Positions 9,198 through 21,085 of a stretch of DNA of 64,000 nucleotides are shown piece after piece. Within the stretch, counting starts at the first letter, position 1. Each line of letters begins with the position of its first letter. The stretch lies in NCBI RefSeq assembly GCF_004122105.1, contig NZ_SBKN01000009.1, positions 54,346 through 118,345 of the forward strand, in the 5' to 3' direction. This DNA comes from Flavobacterium stagni. Its GTDB lineage: Bacteria; Bacteroidota; Bacteroidia; Flavobacteriales; Flavobacteriaceae. The notes below the pieces were generated by a model. The model made no database searches. It was not told the DNA's origin and worked only from the letters and a program-made list of their open reading frames with translations. The translations under genes were made by a program, and so were the position numbers.

Positions 9198-9494
9198 ATG
9201 TCGAACATCGAACAATCAGCAAAAGGAAAGAAAGACGGAGATATCAGATATCTTACGCCTTTAAACATTGAAACTAACAAAACGAAAAAGTATTGTCGTT
9301 TCAAAAAATCAGGTATCAAATACGTTGATTATAAAGATCCAGACTTCTTATTAAAGTTTGTGAACGAGCAAGGTAAAATTTTACCACGTCGTTTAACTGG
9401 AACTTCTTTGAAATACCAAAGAAAAGTTTCTGTAGCTATCAAAAGAGCACGTCATTTAGCATTAATGCCATACGTAGCTGATTTATTAAAATAA
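9198..9494 (+). CDS. rpsR: 30S ribosomal protein S18
   Basis: A 98-residue basic protein with the S18 core ([44 protein letters not shown]) preceded by a roughly 20-residue lineage-type N-terminal extension. It forms a heterodimer with S6 on 16S rRNA. It lies 6 bp after rpsF and 15 bp before rplI in one operon. Confidence 0.97.
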   Translation: MSNIEQSAKGKKDGDIRYLTPLNIETNKTKKYCRFKKSGIKYVDYKDPDFLLKFVNEQGKILPRRLTGTSLKYQRKVSVAIKRARHLALMPYVADLLK

Positions 9495-9509
9495 TAAGGA
9501 GAAAAGATT

Positions 9510-9950
9510 ATGGAAATTATTTTAAAACAAGACGTTCAGAATTTAGGTTTTAAAGATGATATCGTAAGCGTTAAACCAGGTTACGGTCGCAACTTCCTAA
9601 TTCCTCAAGGTTTTGCTACTTTAGCAACGCCTTCAGCTAAAAAAGTTTTGGCTGAGAACTTAAAACAAAAAGCGCACAAAGAAGCTAAAATCGTAGCGGA
9701 TGCTCAAGCTTTGGCTGAATCTTTGAAAGCGTTAGAAATTAAAATTTCTGCAAAAGCAGGTGGTGATAAATTGTTTGGTTCTGTAACCAACATCGATATC
9801 GCTGAAGCTTTAGAGAAAGCAGGTCATTCAATTGATCGTAAGTTCATCACTAGTGGAACTGTAAAACGTACAGGTAAATATTCAGCTACCGTTCGTTTAC
9901 ACCGTTCAGTTATTGTTGAATTAGCTTACGAAATTGTAGCTGAACAATAA
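9510..9950 (+). CDS. rplI: 50S ribosomal protein L9
   Basis: A 146-residue L9. The N-terminal rRNA-binding domain shows QDVQNLGFKDDIVSVKPGYGRNFL, here named only by its ends QDVQNLG and GYGRNFL. It is followed by the long alanine- and lysine-rich connecting helix (about 45-75) and the C-terminal globular domain with FGSVT. L9 projects from the L1 side of the large subunit and limits frameshifting. It is the last gene of the S6-S18-L9 operon and is followed by a clear terminator. Confidence 0.97.
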   Translation: MEIILKQDVQNLGFKDDIVSVKPGYGRNFLIPQGFATLATPSAKKVLAENLKQKAHKEAKIVADAQALAESLKALEIKISAKAGGDKLFGSVTNIDIAEALEKAGHSIDRKFITSGTVKRTGKYSATVRLHRSVIVELAYEIVAEQ

Positions 9951-9970
9951 TCGAATATTTTATATTATAA

Positions 9971-10002
9971 AATCCCGTCCTTTTAAGGTCGGGATTTTTT
10001 TT
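9971..10002 (+). terminator. Rho-independent terminator after rplI
   Basis: Inverted repeat AATCCCGTCC / GGTCGGGATT (one mismatch) around a TTTTAA loop, followed by a run of T. It closes the ribosomal protein operon 20 bp after the rplI stop. Confidence 0.85.
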
Positions 10003-10013
10003 GACTACTATTT

Positions 10014-10493
10014 ATGAAATACAAACGTTTAACCAAGGAACAATTCGAAGCCTTGCATCAAGAATTTGCTAATTTTTTAGCTTCCCAATCTATTGATAAA
10101 AACGAATGGGACACACTAAAATCAGAAAAGCCTGAGGTGGCCGAACAAGAACTCGATGTGTTCTCGGATCTTATTTGGGAAGGCGTCTTGACCAATGCCA
10201 AATTCTTAGAGCATTTTTCGCCACAACATATTTTTTTATTTCATTGCCAAGAAGCTTTTATGCAATCCATCATCATTAAATCCAATAACCCTTCTATTGA
10301 TTTGATGACCAAAGACGGATTGCGTTGGTTATCGGAACATATTTTTACTCCAGAAGTAGACGTGCATACCGGTCGAAAAAACTACACTGAGGAGCGCAAT
10401 ACGGCTTTATTTGATTTAATTACTCAAGGCGCTATTTTGAGCGATGGGCAGTTGTACATTCAAATGAATGAAATCTTAAATCAAGCCGAATAG
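10014..10493 (+). CDS. Conserved Flavobacteriia protein of unknown function (DUF6495-like)
   Basis: A soluble 159-residue protein without signal peptide or membrane segment. It begins MKYKRLTKEQFEALHQEF and has a characteristic EKPEVAEQELDVFSDLIWEGVL stretch, given here by its core QELDVFSDLIWEGVL. From memory it resembles the lineage-restricted family DUF6495, always near housekeeping genes, but this name is tentative and no function is known. It stands 12 bp after the L9 terminator and 45 bp before ligA, so it may be cotranscribed with ligA. Confidence 0.7.
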   Translation: MKYKRLTKEQFEALHQEFANFLASQSIDKNEWDTLKSEKPEVAEQELDVFSDLIWEGVLTNAKFLEHFSPQHIFLFHCQEAFMQSIIIKSNNPSIDLMTKDGLRWLSEHIFTPEVDVHTGRKNYTEERNTALFDLITQGAILSDGQLYIQMNEILNQAE

Positions 10494-10532
10494 AATTCCC
10501 AAATATTGGTTATTTTAGTGCCATAAATATAA

Positions 10533-13211
<2,679 letters not shown>

Positions 13212-13215
<4 letters not shown>

Positions 13216-13898
13216 TTCGCTTTTATTCCGACAAAAAATCCCTATTTGTTTATCTGTATTTTCTAATTTCCATCCTTGAAATTGGTGCGGAATATTTTGA
13301 AAATAGTACCGTAATTTGGCTGACAAAGCCATTGATTTTACCCATTTTATTGCTGTATTATCTTCAACGCACGTCTAAATGGGCTCTTTTTTACACATTG
13401 GCTTTAGGGGTAAATTGGTTGGCTAATATTGCATTTATCCTCAAATCAGAATGGACAACATTTTGCGCCTTACTCTTATTTGTGTTACACCGTGTATTTG
13501 TCTTACTTCAAGTAGCCAAATTTGAGCGAAAACGAGGTATCGGTTTACTGCCAGTTTTGTTTGGTTCAGCTCCTTTTATGATTTTATTTCTCAGTGTGAT
13601 AAATCTTTCTTTTGAGGCAATAGTGGTCCCCGATTTGTACATTCTTTTACTGCAAAGTGTATTGATGTCTATTTTTGGTGGATTCTCTTTCGCTTCCTTT
13701 TATATTGTAGGTGATAAGGCTAGTAAAATGCTATTCATGAGTTCACTTTATTTTGCTTTAAACTTATTTGTATTAGGGGTTAAAATGTATTATTTGGATC
13801 TTCATATCATGAAACCTTTATCCATGTTATTGTTCATTTTTGCTCATTTCTTCTTGGTGAAATATATACTCTATATTGAGAAAGAAATTAAAAATTAA
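13212..13898 (+). CDS. YhhN/TMEM86-family membrane protein, copy 2
   Basis: A 228-residue paralogue of the preceding gene with the same topology and signature (WLTKPLILPILLLYYL). The acidic position equivalent to copy 1 is less clear: the corresponding segment reads GVNWLANIAFIL, so catalytic competence is uncertain. It overlaps copy 1 by the tetranucleotide ATGA, indicating translational coupling. Divergence between the copies is substantial at protein level, so the duplication is not recent. Confidence 0.75.
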
Positions 13899-13942
13899 GA
13901 ATGTTTCTGATAAGTTCTATGAAAAAATGTTAATTTTATGGA

Positions 13943-14653
13943 ATGAATCAGGATATTAATAAATACATCTTGACATTCCTAATTGTTTTGTACTTCCTCA
14001 ATGGGGGTATAGAAGTGGTTGCAGAGTATTTTCATTTGAATCAACTCATATACACCACCAAACCGTTGATTCCTCTACTGTTAATGGTTTTGTATTATTT
14101 GAATTCTGCACGAAAAGACTCTTTGTTTTTCATCATTATGGGATTGTCGATGGTAACCAACCTGCTTTTCATCCCCGATAATCCACAAGTTTTGTTTTAT
14201 GGCGTAATTGCGTATAGTGTGCACCGCATTTTTTTATTGTTTTTTATTTTAAAAAAAATAAAGATTAAGCACTTTATCCCTTTAGTTGTTGCAACACTGC
14301 CCTTAGGATTTATTTTTTTCTATTTGTTTACAGCAAATGAATTGCCTGACAATACCATGTACCTTATTTTGTTTCACAACATTCTCGCTGCCGTTTTGGG
14401 GGGTATTGCAATTTCACTGTATGTGATGGAAGACAATAAGGTCAACTCACTTTTGTTAATTAGTACTTTGTTGTTTCTCGGACTTCAATTGGTGATTTAC
14501 ATTGAAAAATATTACCTCACCGAAGTGCATTCTGAGTGGATGCGACCCCTAGCAATGACGATCAATATTCTAGCGTTTTATACTTTCTATAAATTTGTTT
14601 TGGCAGCAGAATCAACCCACAACGATGGCAGCGCCTTCCGAAGTAAGTTGTGA
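13943..14653 (+). CDS. YhhN/TMEM86-family membrane protein, copy 3
   Basis: A 236-residue third paralogue with the motif YTTKPLIPLLLMVLYYL and about eight hydrophobic segments. It starts at ATG 13943; the nearby ATG at 13938 is out of frame and soon stops. The gap to copy 2 is 44 bp. Its 3' end overlaps by 42 bp the end of the convergent metallophosphatase gene. Its GLSMVTNLLFIPD segment again differs from the GD motif of copy 1, so the three proteins may have different substrates or non-enzymatic roles. Confidence 0.75.
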   Translation: MNQDINKYILTFLIVLYFLNGGIEVVAEYFHLNQLIYTTKPLIPLLLMVLYYLNSARKDSLFFIIMGLSMVTNLLFIPDNPQVLFYGVIAYSVHRIFLLFFILKKIKIKHFIPLVVATLPLGFIFFYLFTANELPDNTMYLILFHNILAAVLGGIAISLYVMEDNKVNSLLLISTLLFLGLQLVIYIEKYYLTEVHSEWMRPLAMTINILAFYTFYKFVLAAESTHNDGSAFRSKL

Positions 14654-15526
14654 ATCGGTTAAATAGAAGTCAATTCGACCTAAATTTAAACCGTAACATC
14701 CCACTTGGTTGATTAGTACTTTTTTACCTTCACTATTGGTTTCAACAACGGGTTTGTCCAAAAATGTATGGGTATGTCCCCCAATAATCAAGTCGATGTC
14801 TTTGGTTTTTTGAGCTAAGAGAATATCGCAAATTTTGTCTTTTTCATCCTTATAGCTGAAACCTAAGTGGGAAAGACAAATCACCAAATCACATTTTTGA
14901 TTATGGCGAAGTTCATGCGCCATATCCGTGGCAATTTCGACAGGGTCTAGATAAACCGTTTCCTTGCAGTTTTTTTTATCGACCAAACCTTGTAGTTCCA
15001 CCCCAAGTCCGAAAATCCCAATTTTTACCCCGTCCACTTTTTTGATCGTATACGGTTTAACATGGCCGTGTAATGCGGTATTTCGCACATCATAATTGGC
15101 CGAAACCATTTCAAAATCGGCTATTTTAAGTTGGGTTAATAACCCTTCAATACCGTTGTCAAAATCATGATTACCGATAGTCGCCACATCATAACCCATC
15201 ATGTTCATGAGCTTGTATTCCAATTCGCCCCCATAGTAATTAAAATAAGGCGTTCCTTGAAAAATATCACCGGCATCCAAAAGTAAAACGTTCGGATTTT
15301 CTTTTCGAATCATGCTAATCAAAGCCGCTCGTCGGGCTACTCCACCCATATTCGGGTTTTTGGGATGATCAGCAGGAAAAGGATCGATATAACTGTGCAC
15401 ATCATTGGTGTGAAGTATAGTGATGTGCTTGGTTTGTGCTGTGGTAAAACTGCTTAATCCCAATCCGGTGATTCCGACTAAGGCTGTACTTGCCGATGTT
15501 TTTTTTATAAAATCTCTACGTTTCAT
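14612..15526 (-). CDS. Secreted metallophosphatase, N-terminal half of a 5'-nucleotidase
   Basis: A calcineurin-like phosphoesterase of 304 residues. The N-terminus MKRRDFIKKTSAS followed by a hydrophobic stretch looks like a Tat (twin-arginine) signal. The two-metal site motifs of the 5'-nucleotidase family are all present: HTNDVHS, LLDAGDIFQG, TIGNHDFDNG and GGHTHTF. The usual C-terminal substrate-binding domain is missing and is encoded by the next gene upstream (15532-16305), 5 bp away on the same strand. Together they probably form a periplasmic or surface nucleotidase/UDP-sugar hydrolase acting in phosphate or nucleoside salvage. The 3' end overlaps YhhN copy 3. Confidence 0.88.
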   Translation of the reverse strand: MKRRDFIKKTSASTALVGITGLGLSSFTTAQTKHITILHTNDVHSYIDPFPADHPKNPNMGGVARRAALISMIRKENPNVLLLDAGDIFQGTPYFNYYGGELEYKLMNMMGYDVATIGNHDFDNGIEGLLTQLKIADFEMVSANYDVRNTALHGHVKPYTIKKVDGVKIGIFGLGVELQGLVDKKNCKETVYLDPVEIATDMAHELRHNQKCDLVICLSHLGFSYKDEKDKICDILLAQKTKDIDLIIGGHTHTFLDKPVVETNSEGKKVLINQVGCYGLNLGRIDFYLTDSQLTSEGAAIVVG

Positions 15527-15531
15527 GGGAC

Positions 15532-16305
15532 TTATTCTTGATTAATTCGAATATCATTTTTTACGCGTACCGTATCGGTTTCTTTAAAATAATCGATAAG
15601 GATATTTCGTATTTTATAATCAACGTCAATAGTTTCTAATCCTTTTTTGAAAAAACTCATGTTGTCACCACCATTCGATAGATAGTCTGAAGTAGCTACA
15701 AAATAGGTCATTTTTTCATCCAAGGGTTGGCCTTGAATTTTTATTTGAGTGGCTTCATTTTGCCGAATTGTAAATGTGAGTCCGGCCAGCGGATGTGGTT
15801 TCTTTTCGCTTACAATATAATTGGCCATTTCAACAAGTTGGGTGCCTTTCAGAGCAATAACCACAGCACTGTTTTCAAAAGGCATGATTTCATAGGCTGA
15901 ACGTGTAGTTACATTGCCTTTGGGAAGTATAGATCGAATACCGCCATGGTTGAGAATGCAAACTTGTGCCAAGGGTAAGTTGCGAAGTTTTAACACTCTA
16001 TTGGTGCGCTCCAAGGTGACATCAGCCATAAAATTTCCGATGTTGGTTTGCCATTTGCCTTTTGATTTGTCTAACGTTTCGGGATTGTAAGCCAAAATCT
16101 CACTCAATTCTTTTTCAATGTGCGCACGATAAGGTTGGATTACTCGATCAACAGTTGAATCCATTTCCTGTGAAGCGGTTATCGGTATTTTCTTTCCTTC
16201 AATGCGTGAGGGAGAAAAATGCTTTTGACAACTGGTAACGGCCGTAAATGTTAAGAATAAAACAAAATACTTCCAAACCAGGGGATACTTTTTTAGATTT
16301 ACCAT
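15532..16305 (-). CDS. Lipoprotein with 5'-nucleotidase C-terminal domain
   Basis: About 257 residues. The start at ATG 16305 gives an N-terminal hydrophobic segment ending in a lipobox-like TAVTSC, so the protein is probably lipid anchored; a TTG 15 bp upstream would add five residues. The rest is a 5_nucleotid_C domain: GNFMADVTLERTNR, LNHGGIRSILPKG, YEIMPFENSAVV, and YFVATSDYLSNGGD, which in intact enzymes binds the nucleotide base by aromatic stacking. It has no metal site of its own and sits directly upstream of the matching catalytic half. Confidence 0.87.
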   Translation of the reverse strand: MVNLKKYPLVWKYFVLFLTFTAVTSCQKHFSPSRIEGKKIPITASQEMDSTVDRVIQPYRAHIEKELSEILAYNPETLDKSKGKWQTNIGNFMADVTLERTNRVLKLRNLPLAQVCILNHGGIRSILPKGNVTTRSAYEIMPFENSAVVIALKGTQLVEMANYIVSEKKPHPLAGLTFTIRQNEATQIKIQGQPLDEKMTYFVATSDYLSNGGDNMSFFKKGLETIDVDYKIRNILIDYFKETDTVRVKNDIRINQE

Positions 16306-16327
16306 CGGATTAGCGTCCAATTTTGAT

Positions 16328-16335
16328 TAAATTTG
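16328..16335 (+). promoter_or_regulatory. -7 box TAAATTTG before the DUF6913-like/dapA unit
   Basis: Perfect TAnnTTTG match ending 18 bp before the ATG at 16354. No convincing TTG lies at the expected -33 position. It is placed in the 48-bp divergent gap to the lipoprotein gene. Confidence 0.45.
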
Positions 16336-16353
16336 TGAACAAGTAAAAATACT

Positions 16354-16872
16354 ATGTTTTTCCAAAGAATAAAGGACATATCGATTAAAAAAATCGTTAA
16401 GAAAAAATGGGTAGAAATGAAACATCTGACCTCTAACGATTTAATCCAAAAAGTGGGGATTATTCTCGATGAATCCTATTTTCACGAAAAGGATGATTTA
16501 ATTCGTGACTTAGTAAAGCAAGGCATAAAAAAAGAAAATATTCGGATATTGGTTTTTAAAAACCATATCAAAAAAAACGAAAGCTTTGACTATCCCGTTT
16601 ATTCCTATAAAGATTTTAAGTGGAGTGGTAGTTTTGATAGCGAAACACTTCGCACATTTCTCAGTCAATATTACGATTTATTGATCAATTACTATGAAAT
16701 GGATAAGGCGGTATTGCATCTCACTACCCAACTTTCCAAATGCGGTTTTAAAGTTGGATTTGCTTCTGTCGATAAAAAAGTCAATGATTTAATCATTCAT
16801 ACTTCTGCAGAAAACCATTCCGAGTTTACTTCAGAAATGTTCAAATATTTGAAAATACTAAACAAAATATAA
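16354..16872 (+). CDS. Conserved Flavobacteriia protein of unknown function (DUF6913-like)
   Basis: A 172-residue soluble protein with a basic N-terminal helix ([13 protein letters not shown]) and an alternating alpha/beta pattern ([35 protein letters not shown]). Part of this resembles a Rossmann-like fold. I tentatively relate it to the lineage-restricted DUF6913 family; no function is known. It is separated by 2 bp from dapA and is almost certainly cotranscribed with it. Confidence 0.65.
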   Translation: MFFQRIKDISIKKIVKKKWVEMKHLTSNDLIQKVGIILDESYFHEKDDLIRDLVKQGIKKENIRILVFKNHIKKNESFDYPVYSYKDFKWSGSFDSETLRTFLSQYYDLLINYYEMDKAVLHLTTQLSKCGFKVGFASVDKKVNDLIIHTSAENHSEFTSEMFKYLKILNKI

Positions 16873-16874
16873 TC

Positions 16875-17762
16875 ATGCGTTCACTTATAGGAACTGGCGT
16901 TGCGCTGGTTACCCCTTTTAAAAAAGATTTTTCTGTTGATACGGAGGCTTTAACCCGCATTGTCAATTATCAAATCGAAAATGGAATTGAATATTTGGTG
17001 GTTCTTGGAACTACTGCAGAAAGTGCTACTTTATCAGCAGAAGAAAAGGAATTGGTTATTCAAACCGTTATTGATGCCAACAAAGGGCGATTGCCTTTGG
17101 TTTTAGGTGTCGGAGGAAACAACACACACAAAGTGGTCGAAGAATTGAAAACAAGGGATTTGTCGGCTTTTGCTGCGGTACTTTCCGTTTCTCCTTATTA
17201 CAACAAACCTACACAAGAAGGTATTTACCAACATTTCAAAGCAGTTGCTTCAGCCTCGCCTGTGCCTGTGATTTTATATAATGTACCGGGTCGAACGTCA
17301 AGTAATATGGCGCCAAATACGGTAATTCGTTTGGCCAATGATTTTGATAATATTGTCGCAATTAAAGAAGCGGCAGGCGATATTGTGCAGGCGATGCAGT
17401 TGATCCAACATAAACCAGAAGGATTTTTAGTGATTTCTGGTGACGACATGATCACTTTACCCATGGTGTTGGCCGGTGGAAGCGGAGTGATTTCGGTTAT
17501 CGGAGAAGGTTTTCCAAAAGAATTCTCCGAAATGGTGCGCTTGGGATTAAACCGCAAAGTTGATGAAGCGTATAAGCTGCATTACCGTTTGTCAGCTGCA
17601 ATTGATATGATTTTTGAACAAGGCAATCCGGCCGGAATTAAAGAGGTTTTTGCGCATATGGGATTGTCAGAAAACACGGTACGATTGCCCTTGGTCAATG
17701 TAAATGAAGACCTTTCATTACGATTGAAAAAATTCATTGATACCTTCAATGCGGAAGGCTAA
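16875..17762 (+). CDS. dapA: 4-hydroxy-tetrahydrodipicolinate synthase
   Basis: DapA condenses pyruvate with L-aspartate semialdehyde in the diaminopimelate/lysine pathway, feeding peptidoglycan. The 295-residue TIM-barrel protein shows [10 protein letters not shown], the substrate-binding GTTAES motif, YNVPGRTS containing the conserved Tyr of the proton relay, and VAIKEAAGD with the Schiff-base Lys near residue 163. GSGVISV follows. Length and motifs are standard. Confidence 0.96.
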   Translation: MRSLIGTGVALVTPFKKDFSVDTEALTRIVNYQIENGIEYLVVLGTTAESATLSAEEKELVIQTVIDANKGRLPLVLGVGGNNTHKVVEELKTRDLSAFAAVLSVSPYYNKPTQEGIYQHFKAVASASPVPVILYNVPGRTSSNMAPNTVIRLANDFDNIVAIKEAAGDIVQAMQLIQHKPEGFLVISGDDMITLPMVLAGGSGVISVIGEGFPKEFSEMVRLGLNRKVDEAYKLHYRLSAAIDMIFEQGNPAGIKEVFAHMGLSENTVRLPLVNVNEDLSLRLKKFIDTFNAEG

Positions 17763-17793
17763 AAAATTATTTTAAACATAACTAAATATTAAC

Positions 17794-17801
17794 TACTTTT
17801 G
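17794..17801 (+). promoter_or_regulatory. -7 box TACTTTTG of the bamD promoter
   Basis: Perfect TAnnTTTG match, 40 bp before the bamD ATG, in the 79-bp gap after dapA. The -33 position reads TTT instead of TTG. Confidence 0.55.
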
Positions 17802-17841
17802 CGGTTCGTTTTGGCACGAGCCATTCGAATATTGTTAGAAA

Positions 17842-18636
17842 ATGAAAAAACTGTTGATTCTTATTGTTTTAGGGCTAACATTGGGAAGCTGTAGCGAATA
17901 CCAAAAAGCCTTCCGTTCTGAAGATACGGAAGTGCAAAAAGCAGCAGCTATCAAAATGTACGAAAAGCAGAAATATGGTAAAGCCATACGTCTTTTTGAA
18001 TTGATTGCACCTGTATACAAAGGGAAAGCGGGTGAAGAAAATGTGTCTTACATGTTCGGAATGGCCTATTACAACACCAAGCAGTTTTATTTAGCTGCCT
18101 ATCAATTAGAAAGTTTTGCAAGTGCTTATCCCAAAGATTCGCGCAGTGAAGAGGCTTCTTTTTTAGCTGCAAAATGTTTTGCTCGTTTATCACCGACTTA
18201 CAGTTTGGATCAAACCGATACGGAAAAAGCCATTTATAAAATGCAAGATTTTATTGATCGTTATCCCAATTCTACGTACATGGCTGAGGCCAATACGATA
18301 GCCAAGGAATTGCGCGTTAAATTGGAGAAAAAAGCTTTTGAAGTAGCCAAACAATACAACACAATCGAAGATTATAAAGCCGCTCAAGTTGCTTTTGATT
18401 TGTTTTTGTCTGACTTTCCAGGTACTGTATACAAAGAAGAAGCCTTATATTTAAAGTTGGATTCTGCATACAAGTTAGCTGTCAACAGTATTCCATCAAA
18501 AATGCATGAACGTTTATTAAGTGCAAAAGCAGCTTACCAAAGTCTGGTTAAATTCAAAGCCGACACCCAATACAAAACCAAAGCCGATGATATGTTGGCT
18601 ACAATTGATAAAGAACTTCAACAATTTTCTAAGTAA
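17842..18636 (+). CDS. bamD: Outer membrane assembly lipoprotein BamD
   Basis: A 264-residue lipoprotein: signal peptide with lipobox LGSC at residues 14-17, then tetratricopeptide-like helical repeats (YGKAIRLFELIAPVYKGK, FYLAAYQLESFASAYPKDSR, ALYLKLDSAYKLAVNS). BamD partners BamA to insert beta-barrel proteins into the outer membrane. It overlaps rpoZ by one base. The same order (bamD, omega subunit, coaBC) is, to my knowledge, common in Flavobacteriia. Confidence 0.92.
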   Translation: MKKLLILIVLGLTLGSCSEYQKAFRSEDTEVQKAAAIKMYEKQKYGKAIRLFELIAPVYKGKAGEENVSYMFGMAYYNTKQFYLAAYQLESFASAYPKDSRSEEASFLAAKCFARLSPTYSLDQTDTEKAIYKMQDFIDRYPNSTYMAEANTIAKELRVKLEKKAFEVAKQYNTIEDYKAAQVAFDLFLSDFPGTVYKEEALYLKLDSAYKLAVNSIPSKMHERLLSAKAAYQSLVKFKADTQYKTKADDMLATIDKELQQFSK

Positions 18637-18962
18637 TGAGTAAAATGGATTTAAAAAAGACGACTGCACCTGTAAATACGATTACCTATAATCGTGCAGT
18701 TATCGAAGAGCAAACAGGAAATATCTACGAGGCGATTACCATTATGGCTAAACGTGCAACTCAAATCAACACAGAAATTAAAAAAGAGTTGATTGAGAAG
18801 TTGGAAGAATTTGCCACTTACAATGACAGTCTTGAGGAAATTTTTGAAAACAAAGAACAAATTGAAGTGTCTAAGTTTTATGAGAAATTACCTAAGCCAC
18901 ACGCTTTAGCCGTACAAGAGTGGTCGGATGGTAAAATCTATCACAAAGACGTTTCTAAATAA
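18636..18962 (+). CDS. rpoZ: DNA-directed RNA polymerase omega subunit (Bacteroidetes type)
   Basis: A 108-residue protein of the Rpb6/omega family as found in Bacteroidetes. It begins with a short tail and the segment TYNRAVIEEQTGNIYEAITIM, shown here by TGNIYEAITIM and the AKRATQIN helix, followed by the acidic ELIEKLEEFA region. Omega assists assembly of the beta-prime subunit. Its ATG overlaps the last base of the bamD stop. coaBC follows after 7 bp. Confidence 0.82.
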   Translation: MSKMDLKKTTAPVNTITYNRAVIEEQTGNIYEAITIMAKRATQINTEIKKELIEKLEEFATYNDSLEEIFENKEQIEVSKFYEKLPKPHALAVQEWSDGKIYHKDVSK

Positions 18963-18969
18963 TACAGCC

Positions 18970-20178
18970 ATGTCAGTTTTAAGCGGTAAAAAAATTTTAC
19001 TGGGAGTCTCTGGAGGGATTGCCGCTTATAAAACAGCGACATTAGTGCGACTATTTATCAAAGCAGGTGCTCAGGTCCGTGTGGTCATGACACCTGCTTC
19101 TTTAGATTTTGTTACTCCCTTAACTTTAGCAACTTTATCCAAAAATCCCGTGTATTCTTCTTTTTATAATGAAGAAGATACAGCACAATGGAACAATCAT
19201 GTCGAGTTAGGTTTGTGGGCTGATTTTATGGTTATTGCCCCAGCAACGGCCAATACCATGTCCAAAATGGCGAATGGAAATTGCGATAACTTGTTAATTG
19301 CGACCTATCTTTCCGCCAAATGTCCAGTTTACTTTGCCCCTGCGATGGACTTGGATATGTACAAGCATCCGTCTACCTTACATTCTTTTCAGCAATTACA
19401 ACGCTTTGGCAACCGCATGATTCCTGCTGAAAGTGGCGAACTAGCCAGCGGATTATCCGGTGAAGGTCGAATGGCGGAACCCGAGAATATTGTGGCCTTT
19501 ATCGAAAAAGACATTACTTCCCAATTGCCTTTGCGGGGAAAAAAAATACTCATTACTGCGGGACCCACATACGAACCGATCGATCCGGTGCGTTTTATAG
19601 GAAATCATTCTACCGGTAAAATGGGATTTGATATTGCCGATTATGCGGCACAAATGGGAGCAGAGGTTATAGTTGTTGCGGGTCCGACTCATTTACAACC
19701 CAAGCAAAATAATGTACACATTCAACGCGTAATGACGGCTGAAGAAATGTACGAAGCTTGTATGGAAATTTACCCCACTTGTGACGTAGCCATTTGTGCA
19801 GCCGCAGTAGCAGATTATCGTCCCAAGCAGCAAGCCAAAGAAAAAATTAAAAAAAAGGAGGACAATTTTACGATTGAACTCACAAAAAACAAAGATATAT
19901 TAGCCACTTTAGGTGCTCAAAAAAAACAGCAAATGCTGATCGGTTTTGCTTTAGAAACGGAGAATGAAATTGCCAATGCGCAACTCAAAATTCAGAAAAA
20001 AAACTTAGATTTGATTGTTTTAAATTCCCTCAGGGATTCAGGGGCAGGTTTTGGAACTCCAACCAATAAAGTCACGTTTATCAATAAAGCCAATGAAATT
20101 GAGCCTTTGGAATTGAAATCAAAAGAGGCAGTAGCTCAAGATATTATAGATAAAGTTATTCAGTATTATGAAGTTTAA
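18970..20178 (+). CDS. coaBC: Phosphopantothenoylcysteine decarboxylase / phosphopantothenate-cysteine ligase
   Basis: CoaBC carries out two successive steps of coenzyme A synthesis. The start at ATG 18970 gives 402 residues beginning MSVLSGKKILLGVSGGIAAYK; the flavin-binding GGIAAYKT is near residue 14. The CoaC active site His lies in WNNHVELG, followed by APATANTMSKMANG and CDNLL. The CoaB half starts near residue 180 with KILITAGPTYEPIDPVRFIGN (core TAGPTYEPIDPVR) and the Lys-rich KEKIKKKED loop. A second CoA gene (coaE fusion) lies 8 kb downstream. Confidence 0.96.
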   Translation: MSVLSGKKILLGVSGGIAAYKTATLVRLFIKAGAQVRVVMTPASLDFVTPLTLATLSKNPVYSSFYNEEDTAQWNNHVELGLWADFMVIAPATANTMSKMANGNCDNLLIATYLSAKCPVYFAPAMDLDMYKHPSTLHSFQQLQRFGNRMIPAESGELASGLSGEGRMAEPENIVAFIEKDITSQLPLRGKKILITAGPTYEPIDPVRFIGNHSTGKMGFDIADYAAQMGAEVIVVAGPTHLQPKQNNVHIQRVMTAEEMYEACMEIYPTCDVAICAAAVADYRPKQQAKEKIKKKEDNFTIELTKNKDILATLGAQKKQQMLIGFALETENEIANAQLKIQKKNLDLIVLNSLRDSGAGFGTPTNKVTFINKANEIEPLELKSKEAVAQDIIDKVIQYYEV

Positions 20179-21061
20179 AATTGCGGTAGTATTCCTGGTT
20201 ATCGGATCATTCTTTCGTGTTCATGCACAAGAATTAAATTGTAAAGTTGTCGTGAATTACGACAAAATCACCAATGCCAATACCCAGATTTTTAAATCGT
20301 TGGAGACTTCCTTGAATGACTTTATGAATAAATCGGTTTGGACGGATAAGTCGTTTGAAAATCAAGAGAAGATATCCTGCAGTATGTTCATTACGATTAA
20401 CTCGTATGAAAACAACAATTTTGATACTACCATTCAGGTGCAGTCGTCTCGCCCTATTTACAATTCCAGTTACACTTCTACGGTGCTGAATGTCAATGAT
20501 AAAAGTCTACAATTTCAATATGTAGAATTTCAACAAATGTATTTTAATCCGAATAGTTTTGATTCGAATCTGCTTTCAACGTTGGCTTATTATGCTTATA
20601 TCATCTTAGGAATGGATGCAGAAACTTTCGAACTAGAAAGTGGGATGCCTTATTTTCAAAAAGCACAAGAAATTGTCAATTTGGCCATGCCTACAGGTGG
20701 AAATGGTTGGTCACAAACGGATAAAACCAACAACCGTTATTATTTGGTGAACGATTTAATGTCCAATACCTTCAAGCCCTATCGTGAAGCATTGAACCAA
20801 TACATGTTCCAAGGTTTGGATGTCATGAATAAAGATCTTAAAGCAGGTAAACAAGCCGTTTTAGCCGCGATTAATACCTTAGGTGAATTGCATAAAACGC
20901 GTCCTAATTCATATTTAGCTCGTTTGTTTTTTGATGCCAAAGCCGACGAAATTGTCTCTATTTTTTCCGGTGGGCCATCTATTCCTATTGACGGTTTAGT
21001 GGATACCTTATCCAAAATTTCTCCGATCAATAGTTCCAAATGGAATAAGATAAAATTATAA
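20168..21061 (+). CDS. porD: DUF4835 family protein, probable T9SS factor PorD
   Basis: A 297-residue exported protein with a signal peptide ending VHAQ, then LNCKVVVNYDKITNANTQIF and a FKSLETSLNDFMN segment typical of DUF4835. Databases name this family type IX secretion protein PorD, so I propose a periplasmic role in T9SS assembly; I rely on memory for that name. It overlaps coaBC by 11 bp and is followed after 24 bp by recN. Its presence fits the T9SS cargo genes elsewhere in the window. Confidence 0.75.
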   Translation: MKFKIAVVFLVIGSFFRVHAQELNCKVVVNYDKITNANTQIFKSLETSLNDFMNKSVWTDKSFENQEKISCSMFITINSYENNNFDTTIQVQSSRPIYNSSYTSTVLNVNDKSLQFQYVEFQQMYFNPNSFDSNLLSTLAYYAYIILGMDAETFELESGMPYFQKAQEIVNLAMPTGGNGWSQTDKTNNRYYLVNDLMSNTFKPYREALNQYMFQGLDVMNKDLKAGKQAVLAAINTLGELHKTRPNSYLARLFFDAKADEIVSIFSGGPSIPIDGLVDTLSKISPINSSKWNKIKL

Positions 21062-21085
21062 CTTGCGAGAAAAAAGTCTGCATCT

